Assembly (NCBI GenBank): GCA_030512295.1
Contig: JAULSR010000002.1
Coordinates: 7,316,001-7,380,000, forward strand
Direction of reading: 5' to 3'
Source: Bombardia bombarda
Lineage: Eukaryota > Ascomycota > Sordariomycetes > Sordariales > Lasiosphaeriaceae
Length of the DNA stretch: 64,000 nucleotides
Made by a program: the position numbers and the translations under genes. The notes under the pieces were generated by a model. That model saw only the letters and a list, made by a program, of their open reading frames with translations, was not told the DNA's origin and did not search any database. Positions 55,401 through 64,000 of the stretch are shown piece after piece. Position 1 is the first letter of the stretch; every line of letters begins with the position of its first letter.

Positions 55401-57696
55401 GAAAGCACCCTGGCAGTGAACCTGGCATTGAACCTGGCTCCGCAACTTTGGTTGGTGGCCGCTGCACCGAAATGGCACGGTGATTTCTAGCCTCGTGTAT
55501 CCTCCTTGTCATACGGCAGTCTGCACCATGTAATGAGCCCCATGAGTGTGTCCCGTACCGCACAAAAGAGGAAAGGGACCGAGATCGCAGGCCATCTCAA
55601 ACGGGTCTTAACATAGGTCTGATATAGCTCGGTGAGCTAGCGGGGTGGTTGAGAACCATGGAAACGTACGTTCGCTCGACCACGCCTTTCTCAAAGCGGC
55701 CCGCATTGAAGATTGCAGAGTAATAAACGTGCAACCTCCATAAACAGCCCAGTGAGTAGCTTGGCCAACGTCCAACTTGGCTGTGCGCCTCTGTGCGAGC
55801 TTTGATGATGCCTTCTCGGGCCGCTAGCCGTTAGAGTGCACTTAAGTTCCCTGCAGCTTAGCATCTGTTGTTGCGTGATTGCTGATTGCTGATTGCATCG
55901 GCTTCAAGTGACGTCTGTCTTGTGCGTGCGCGACTCTTTTCAGACTGGTGTGTGATAGCTGGAAAGAAAGGGTCCAGTCCAAACCAAGTCAGGGCGGATG
56001 GATGATGCGGGGAAGGGAGTCGTAACGCCTAATGCTTTTGGGCTAAGAACGAGGTCTTGACTAGCGCACTCTTCACGCCGGTAGACATCAGTTTCAGATC
56101 AACCACAGCCTGCTACAAGACATAGGCTTTGACAATGCCGACGACCTTATCTGCCGGACCGACACCGAAGTGTCACAAGGGAAGCTATTGCGGGCCGTCT
56201 GGAACACGCAACACATCAATTCTGTTTGTCATGAGATGCCTGTCTGCACCATTGCTCCCGTTTATCAGCAGAGCCGGTTCTGTTGGTTTGTTGTCCCTTG
56301 ATATGGACGAGTGCATGTGAGTAAAGCGACACCAACAAAGTCTGGGCGTGCACCCTTTATGTATATGGGTGCGAGCCTGGCGGCGCCACTCGGCAGCAGA
56401 CGGGTGATAGCGCCGCATGTCGGAGGCCCGCCCGGGAGATGAGGCATGAGCCGAACAGACATGGTCGCATTCCGATTCATAGATATCTGCCCAGGTGGAT
56501 GCCGTTCTTGCCGCCATGATACAGTACGGGGGACATATGCGACCAGCATCTGGCTCTCAAAACGAGCATGTCCTTGGCGGCGACGGGCCTATCTTGGGGT
56601 CATGAAAGCTAACTCGGCCCAGATGTTGACCTTTTCGGGCGACTTGCTTGAGAGAGCTACCAAGATAGTCTAGGGCCTACATCCAAGAGGCGGCTTCTTG
56701 GCGTAGTACTCCAGGCGGTGCTGAGGCATGCTATTCAACGTCGTCCGCATATGATACTTGACCCTATATGCAACCTTGCCACGGTGCAAGGGAACTTTGT
56801 TTGTTCCATTTGTTGGACAATCCGTGGTAGGTCCGACCAGAGATACGTGCAAAGGGACACGGGACGAACCAGTCAAAACAATAAAGGGGATGCCTATGGG
56901 AATCTGGGGTTGGGACGGGACTTGAAATCTTCAGGCCGTACACCACGGGCGTGAAGCTGGAGATGGGACGTTCAAGATTGCCGCTGTCAAGACTCGGGAC
57001 TGCGACGGGACGGGATGTAGAAAAAGCGAGCAAGGTAGAGAAAGGGAAAAAGGGCCGGGACCCATGTGGAAGCCTGTGGTGCTCGCAAAGCATTTTTGAT
57101 GAGATGCTCACTCTAGCCGTCTCTCTCTCATAGCGGCGTTGCCGACTTTCTTGGGCTGTCTAAAACCAGATCACCGTGTACTGGATGACAGAAAACGGGC
57201 CAAAGCAAACCACGGTTGACGGCTGGGCGCTCAGTGACGCATGCAGCCAGCGAAGCTTGGCATTCCCGCAACAGATACCGTTGTATGTAGCCTGTACTAT
57301 GGTGTATGTATTCGTATATTCTGCATGAACTGAAGGCCAGCCTCCCGAAGATCATTTCGGAGAATTGTCAGTGCTAATGCTATGAGGTTGCAGCGAGCAC
57401 TCTAGCTATAGTTGAGACGACTGGGCTTTCTTGGCCTAGCAGGCTCATGGAGTTCGTCTCTCCGAGGTCGTGACAGATACTATACTTGGGAATTCCAGAT
57501 GTTTTGGACGCCCTGATCAGTAGCGCTGCAGGGTCCTGTAATCAGGTGATTGAGAAAGCACGCCGATCGCGGCACACAGTGCGACTCTCTCTGTCCATTG
57601 ACTTGTCGTGTGGAAGGACAACGGTAGGGTAGTTGATGTTATAGCGGTGGTTGTGGTGCAACATATGAAGTCGAGACCACCAAAAGCACTAAAAGT
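52475..57696. other. gene-poor region, part 2
   Basis: No supported gene. Base composition is near 50 percent GC, so this is not RIP-degraded AT-rich DNA. A CCCAT repeat (about 54026-54041) is present. B-box-like strings near 55085 do not fold as tRNA. Confidence 0.5.
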
Positions 57697-58809
57697 TCAA
57701 GTAAGAAAGACCTCGAGAAGCCGTCTCCTCCAGTAGGCTTGAACGGGACCACAGAGTCCAGAAATTGACTGTGCTCTGTCATGTTCGTAAACCTGAGGCA
57801 ACAGGCCCTGATTTCTGTGATAGGTGCCACCGGTTGGGTTGACGGTTGGTGTTGTGAGGTGGTATTCACACATCCCGCACTTACCCATCAGGGGGGTTGG
57901 ATGCAACAATGCACACAGGGGAATATATGGTAGCCCCTCACCGGTGTAGATGCGATGGGACGTGCATGTCGTATCAGTGGTCACCCACGTGCATATCAGA
58001 GCCTCCCTCGGAAGAGGCAATCTGTGTTGGGTAGTACACGTTGGAACGTGTTGTACTCTGTGCTGGTACTCGCTACCATACGGATGCAAAGGGACATCTC
58101 GACACCAAATCGAATGTAACCGCCCGTTTTGCATCTGCACGGCTCCTGCAGCTGGATAAGAATGACCTGGGAATACTGGATTAGCGTTATGAGACTCAGG
58201 TAGAAGAGGAGAAGCGTGTGTCCAGTAGCAGGTGTTGGTATGGTGAAAGCAAGAAACAAACAAACAAAAAAAAAAATTGGCGAGATTTCTTTCTCTGACT
58301 GTTTGGACGAAGTAATGATGCACAGCTGCACCCAAATCTGCATGACGAGAGCGTCCGGGTGGGGGCAAGCACGGAAATCTGCAGGCGAAGGAATTAAACC
58401 TTCCAGGGTGATCACCCCGCCGTCTGAGCGTTGGTGGCTCCACCTGCCGCCCGGCAGGCGCACCCCCCGGGGAAGGCTTGAGTGGATGCAAGCAATGGAT
58501 GGGGCAAGCACGTAACTGGACTTCGTTTGCAAGGCAAGCACGGGGCGCACCCATCTGCAAGACTGCAATTGCCTTGTCTGTAGTCTGCACCGGTGGACTG
58601 CACCTTCCAGGCGACTTCCAGACGACTTTGCAGAGGAAGGTGGGTGGCTCCTGCATTTTACCCTTTTCAGGGCCCCCCAATCGAACGACCAAACCATGGA
58701 TGAAGGACCGAAGCACCCTCGACTTGGAACTGTGAAACCCTGAAAGCTGCAGACCACGAAAACCGAGAACTGCCTGACAGTTACCTACCAAATCCAGCAA
58801 TACAGCCAT
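57697..58809 (-). other. long open frame without recognisable domain
   Basis: A 370-codon frame starts at an ATG (MAVLLDLVGNC) and is free of stops for 1.1 kb, unusually long for this region. Its translation is rich in Cys, His and Pro, lacks domains and a signal peptide, contains a Phe run produced by an A10 tract, and overlaps another 253-codon frame on the same strand. It is either an orphan gene or a chance frame; I lean to chance. Confidence 0.2.
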
Positions 58810-61800
58810 GCCTTGCGCCCTCGTCCTGCTGCTGCTGCTGCTGTCGTTTTCCTGCCGTTGCAGATGACCTGGGAGAGGTGGTCTAGGCTACCGCCCTGTT
58901 GTCTACCTGAGCTACCTCCATTATCTACCATCGGCCCGGGCTACAGTGCAGCAGAATCGGATACGGCTCATTTGATGTGTCACCTTTTTTCCAAGATGCC
59001 CGCTATAGGTGATAGATACCCAAGGTGTAGGATAAGTACATTAGGTTGCTGCAGTTTGATGTCCCTACAATAGCCGTTGGGTGGTGACTAACTAAGATAC
59101 TGGTGCTTGTTCCAGGTCGCACGCCTCTACGAATATTCATGGATACGTACCGCCTCGCCTCCAGTGCGCGTCCGTCCCTCCACGCTCCCCCGCCCCGCCC
59201 CCCGCCATCGAGCATCGAGCATCAACAAATAAGCGCCAAGGACATGGAGCAGGAGGGTACGACAGGACAACGTTGGTTGCGGGGCATCCAATCGACGATA
59301 GCAGCTGCTTGTTGGTGGTGGTGGTGGTGGTGTGTGTGTGAATATGGCCGGTCTTGAATCTGTCGTCCCATCTCATCGAGCCGCTAATAGTCCCTCGTGC
59401 CCTCGGACTGCAGCTAAAGCTGGCTAATAATATACCTCGAATCGTCTACTATACGGCAAGGCAAACAACCGACGATGAGCTAAAACCCCTGGATCATCTG
59501 CAACACCGAATGCCACATCCCACGAGGAGGGCAGCTTCCACAGCTTTGACGTCTTCACACTCACAACTTCACGAACCCTCTTCCTCTCTTGGAACGACCG
59601 GTCAGCGCACCTCGGGACGGGCAGCACCAAAGGCAATGCATGCATCCCGCGCATCTGGCCGGCCCTCTCCGCCTCTTTCCGCCTCCCTTCACTGGCGAGA
59701 TCTGTGACTATTGGGGCGCAGCTCTGCTTTCTGTTGCGAGGGCTGGCGGGCATCACATTGTTTGGATACACATGCGGCACCTGGCTGCCGATCAAAGACC
59801 TTCCTGGGCGAGAGAGTCTGTCCGTCTGTGCCACACTTCCCTTGGTCTGGTCTATCCTGCCTCGGTCTACTTGCCACCAACACAGCCATTGCGATGAGCT
59901 TCTGTCCGGACAAAACACCAATTCCCGAATCTCGACTGCGCTGCTGATGTGAGACTGACAGAGGTCGGTTGCAATGAGAGGAAGTCCTGGACTCTTGGCA
60001 TGTAGCCCGCAAAGGACCAGAGGGCCATTACGGAGCGAGTTAAATCATGACAACGAGCCTGAATGTCATCTGGGTCTCCAATATCGAGGAAACAAGTTGG
60101 GTACGATAGTCAGACGTGCGAGACAAGCGTCGTCAGCTTTCGATGCCCGACTGGCTCGAGATTCTCACACGAATTAGGCCGTGACACGACCAATCGCTGT
60201 CGTGTCTGTCTCTGTTTATTGTTTGTGCGACATCTCCCCGTCCCACGGCAGTCAGCAAAAAAAAAAAACAAAAAAACGATGACCACGAAACTGGGTAGAA
60301 GGTGCGATGCACGGCATAGCAAGAGGAATAGGGGCTGACCATGCTACATGCTACGCTCCTTTTCTCCTTTCTAACTAGGCTTTTCTACCCACAAAATGTC
60401 TGATAAAACGAGCCTTCTGAGACGGTCAGTCGACCACGGCGTTGGCAGAGCAGGTCAATGGGTTGTCGTAGCGTGGCTACCTTTTACACGCCTGGCGCGC
60501 TTCTAAGACGCCCTATTGGCTCCCAGATCCGATCTCGTCTGATATCACAGTTCCACAAAATCCTCGCCTTCACCTGTGCAGAAAATCTTCCATCACACTA
60601 TCAGCCGCCCCGACCTGCAACGGACAGCCTAATTACCACCGCCCAACGCCTCATTCCAGCACGCATTGCGGGAGCTGAGAGAGCATCGTTGACATGTCTG
60701 GCTGGCCCCTAGTTCTAGGCATTGCTGCCCTGCGGCGTCCAGGTTGGCAGAGTACTAGAAACAAAAACCCCCGACGGTGATCGACCAGGGCTTGAGATGC
60801 ACATCAAAAAGTCTGCGTCGTGCAACGTCAGCGGTGCAGCAACATATATTCATCTCCAATGGCTGACGCGTGGTGCCTGACTGTCTTCTGGGGTGAAGCC
60901 GCCCAGAGTGTGTCAGGGCATGCCCGACATTGCACAATACTGACATCGTGCATGTACTGCATATTTACCGCTGCTTGAAATTTGGCGATGCTGACGGACT
61001 GACTCAATTAAGACCTGACGAAGCGGGGTGACATGGCCTGCGCCAGTGTGCCAAGTTCCTCACATCGCTTCCAGGCAAGCAGCCTCGCTTTATTAGCGCA
61101 AGTAACTTGTACAACCACGACCCTTTTTTTTTTTTTTGACGGACGCCGTTGACAAGTGGGAGAGCAAAAGCAAACATGCCCAACTCCCAATTAGCGGTGA
61201 GATTACGTCAATGAGGCGTCAAAACCTACAATTTTCCGCATCCCGAACAACGCGGACTTGTTGTTCCTTAAATCTGAATCCTTGCGGCAGCGCACTCCTC
61301 GACACCCACCGATTTCTATTTTCGCACGCCCTATGCCTCGCGATATTGACGGGGGCTTAAAGAAGGACAGGACATTCCTATTGTGCAACAATGCATATTG
61401 TGAGACAGCGAGCCTACCAGTCGGCGGCCTCGTCTAGGGAGTTGATGACATGACATCCTGCACACCAACTACCCCCCCATCATCTGTAAAACCATCTTGG
61501 GCGGGAGGACAATCCAACAGAAACGCGCCAGAACAAGAAACGGGACAATGAAATCCCATGTTTTGCTGCAAGCAAGGTCTGACCCCCGCTTCGACTTCAA
61601 GCCTCGGTGGGAGCCATAGTACAAGGGCCTTCCTTTTGCTTCCCTTTTCTGATCAGGCGGCATAATGCTGGTGCTGCTCAGGAGAAGAAGGATTCTGCCC
61701 GCATGCACGATACGTTGGACTTGACCCCTTAACGTTACCGCCCATGTTTGTACAACCATACGCTGGGGTAAGGCGTGCGGGTGCCAATGAGGGAGGCAGA

Positions 61801-63787
61801 AAGCCTCAAATGCCTCTTTTCCCCAAGTTTTTGAACCCCCCCGTTGTACTGGTTACCCCGTGCTTGCCCTGCCCTGCCCCCCGCCATTCGTCGTATGTAT
61901 GTACTCGCTACCATGGCTGGAAACCCGGGGATATGGCTGGCGAAACGAGAATGCACGGACCAGATATCCTCAGCGTTGGGTCTTGGTAGTGTTGGAGGAG
62001 GAGGATGAAGTGGTGGTGGTGGTGATGTGCTGTCCATGATTTTTTTTTTTCTTTTCTTTCCTTGCTTTCTTTGGTCGCCTCTCCATGTCTTCGCTTCAAC
62101 AATGGCCCGTCATATTCCGACGAGGCTTGCCTGTGCTGCTTGATTGCTTAGCTGCGCGTCACCGCCCATTCAGCTACATTACGATGCATGTACACGAAGG
62201 GGGTGAGTGTGTGTGAAGGTGTGTACTTTCCAGAAACACACCTTCAGGGACTACCATATGCAAAGGCCGCTGGGGCTGCAGCCAGCCCGCCTGCGCGCCT
62301 GTGCGAATCCTTGATGCGATGCACGCCCTGCAGATTGCTTGGCTAGGTTTGTCCAGGTCCTGTTCTGTCTTTTTTTTTTCTGTCTCTTTCTCTTTTCTGT
62401 CTGTTTTGGCGCTCCCTCTTTTTTCTTTCTCTCTCGCCTCGCCCTGCCTACCTAGGCTGGGCCTTGTCCTCCGTCTGGATGTCTGCATGCGCACCTAATG
62501 TATGGAAGTGCATACGGTGCGTACCTGCCCGTCTACTTTGCACACACACCTGCGTTGAGCACCCGCGTACATACCTTGAACGAGGTTTACGGCCTTGTTG
62601 CACACTTGGGCGCGTAGGCACATATCTAGCCACCCGAAAAAAGGTATAGTAAACAGGATAAACAACACCATCAGGAATGCGAACTGAATGGACTGACCAA
62701 CCTGAGATTCCATATCCATATGTTTTTTTTATTGCCAGCATCATGACGAGCGGTGGAAGAAGAAACATTTCTAACTGCGGTTAACGGAGCGAAGTTACCT
62801 GGGTAGGTAGGTACTTCAGGTACCGCAAGCTAGCTAAAGCAGACAAGGTCAAGCTAAAAAAGCCGAGGCAGGACAGGGGAGGTAAAACAGCGGGCCGAAC
62901 CCCCACTCTTCCCCCCACTACCCGGCGGACACATCCTCAGGGGAAGGGGGGTGCCCGTGGTATGGCGAGCTAACTGCCCTGTTAGGTCGGTGGTCACCAG
63001 GCCTGATGGCCGCTGGAGCGTCAAACTTGAGCTAGGTACGGAGCAAAATCGGTTCTACTGTGCATGCACCTTGCCTGACTTCGCCTGCGGACTTACAGTA
63101 CAATACATATCTGAGAAAGAAACCACGGTCGTCACAGGCGCTACTTTCTTGCTCTCGGGGGATGAGCGAACGGACGGACGGCGCAAGCTAGGCGGACGGG
63201 GGAAGGCGTCGGCTCGGTTACGGGGTTCAGAAGGGAACGCGCTGGATTCCGCCTTGGGTTCTGCTCCGCCTACTGTTGCCCTGTGTCTACACGTAGTACA
63301 GTACCACTAGGCTACTGGCACCGGGTACGCGACCAAGCAAGCGGGTTACCTAGCTGACCATCATCATCAATGGTGTGGTTTGAATGGGACGATGTTGTTG
63401 TCCATCAAGATTTGGCGGGCTTCATGGATCAAAGATAACGATTGATGCAACAGTGCAATGCTGCTTTGCCTGCTTTCGAATCTTGGATTGAAGCCTGTCT
63501 CGCGGTGGTTCCACCGTATCGGTTGCAGTTCTTTTTTTGCACGCGCGCAACCTCAGTGACCGCACATAACACTGCAGCACAGCACAGACAAACGCATAAG
63601 GTACCTAGGTATGGGCATGCCTACGGAGTACTGTACTTACCACACAGAGGTGATGAGTGTGATGTGATTTGCGCGTGTCAAACACGCATTCCGCCAAGGT
63701 AGGTGTAGGTCGGTCGTTTCAACCAACCAAATTATTTTTTGCCCATCACCGATTGGATTGCAGTCCTCGCACGTGGGCTGCGTTGTC

Positions 63788-63822
63788 TGTGCTGTGCTGT
63801 GCTGTGCTGTGCTGTGCTGTGT
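63788..63822. repeat. (TGTGC)6 minisatellite
   Basis: Six perfect copies of the pentamer are followed by TGTGT. Confidence 0.93.
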
Positions 63823-63968
63823 CTGTCCCCCCTTTTTTCCAAGTTTTGCCCGGCACTCACTCCATTCCCAATGGAAAAGACTGGTAAAGAGACAAGCCAT
63901 CAGGATTTTTCTTGCTGGAAATATTGATCCAGTGGGCTGCTTTGGGATCGTGGCTTTGAAGAAAACCA

Positions 63969-63996
63969 TGGTCCATCCATCATGGATGGTGGACCA
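63969..63996. repeat. imperfect palindrome at window end
   Basis: TGGTCCA (63969-63975) pairs with TGGACCA (63990-63996), and an inner TCCAT pairs with ATGGA with a 3-nt bulge. It may be a regulator site or simply chance. Confidence 0.4.
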
Positions 63997-64000
63997 AGAA

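Larger units (their letters stand above)
58810..64000. other. gene-poor region, part 3, to window end
   Basis: No supported gene. It holds several T/A homopolymers (61128-61137, 62039-62050, 62370-62379), a GGT repeat (about 59312-59331), TACCTAGGTA-like palindromes (for example near 63601-63610) common in Sordariomycete intergenic DNA, and a TGTGC repeat (63788-63822). It may be the long upstream region of a gene starting beyond the window. Confidence 0.45.

Noticed and set aside
1..64000. CRISPR arrays, bacterial operons, telomeric TTAGGG arrays, recognisable intact transposons
   Set aside because: None seen; the window is eukaryotic and contains only short tandem repeats.

Overview
The window looks like nuclear DNA of a filamentous ascomycete (Pezizomycotina, probably Sordariomycetes). 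Genes sit on both strands without operons, introns are short (54-131 nt, nearly all GT-AG), a dispersed Neurospora-type 5S rRNA gene is present, nuclear tRNAs have Pol III T-tracts (one tRNA has a 12-nt intron), and the gene families are typical of plant-litter or plant-associated ascomycetes.

Layout. 0.3-6.2 kb: acetolactate decarboxylase, tRNA-Asn, a secreted protein of unknown function, and a GH30 endo-beta-1,6-galactanase. 6.2-12.2 kb: a broken RGG-type fragment, a single-span membrane protein, a small heat-shock protein and a 5S rRNA gene. 12.2-16.2 kb: cytosolic catalase-peroxidase converging on a CE1 esterase that carries a CBM1 spliced on from two tiny exons. 16.2-21 kb: AT-rich, with two diverged copies of an unknown gene and an intron-bearing tRNA-Tyr. 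21-28.6 kb: a cAMP-receptor-like GPCR with a poly-Asn loop, a secreted beta-helix/bulb-lectin protein, a GC-rich hairpin cluster, and a GH94 phosphorylase (likely cellobionic acid phosphorylase). 31-40 kb: a P450 pseudogene and two head-to-head ankyrin genes, one an Ank-subtilase gene that has lost half of its protease domain, the other a polytopic membrane ankyrin protein. 40-49 kb: an allantoate-permease-family MFS transporter, a low-complexity protein, a beta-lactamase-type transesterase and a PaxB/Pyr4-like membrane terpene cyclase. 49-64 kb: about 15 kb in which I could not support any gene.

How the genes fit together. The galactanase, CBM1 esterase and GH94 phosphorylase form a loose plant cell-wall theme (side-chain removal, de-acetylation, use of oxidised cellobiose). 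KatG and the heat-shock protein are stress genes. The P450 relic, MFS, transesterase and terpene cyclase resemble pieces of secondary metabolism but are spread over 17 kb, so a functional cluster is only a guess. The ankyrin pair resembles the fast-evolving NLR-like/incompatibility gene families of fungi.

Caveat: six otherwise coherent reading frames break by a single base, most of them in or next to homopolymer runs. Some of these may be assembly errors rather than biology; the P450 (in-frame stop) and the Ank-subtilase (missing half domain) look genuinely decayed. Exon borders were worked out by eye from splice signals and frame continuity.
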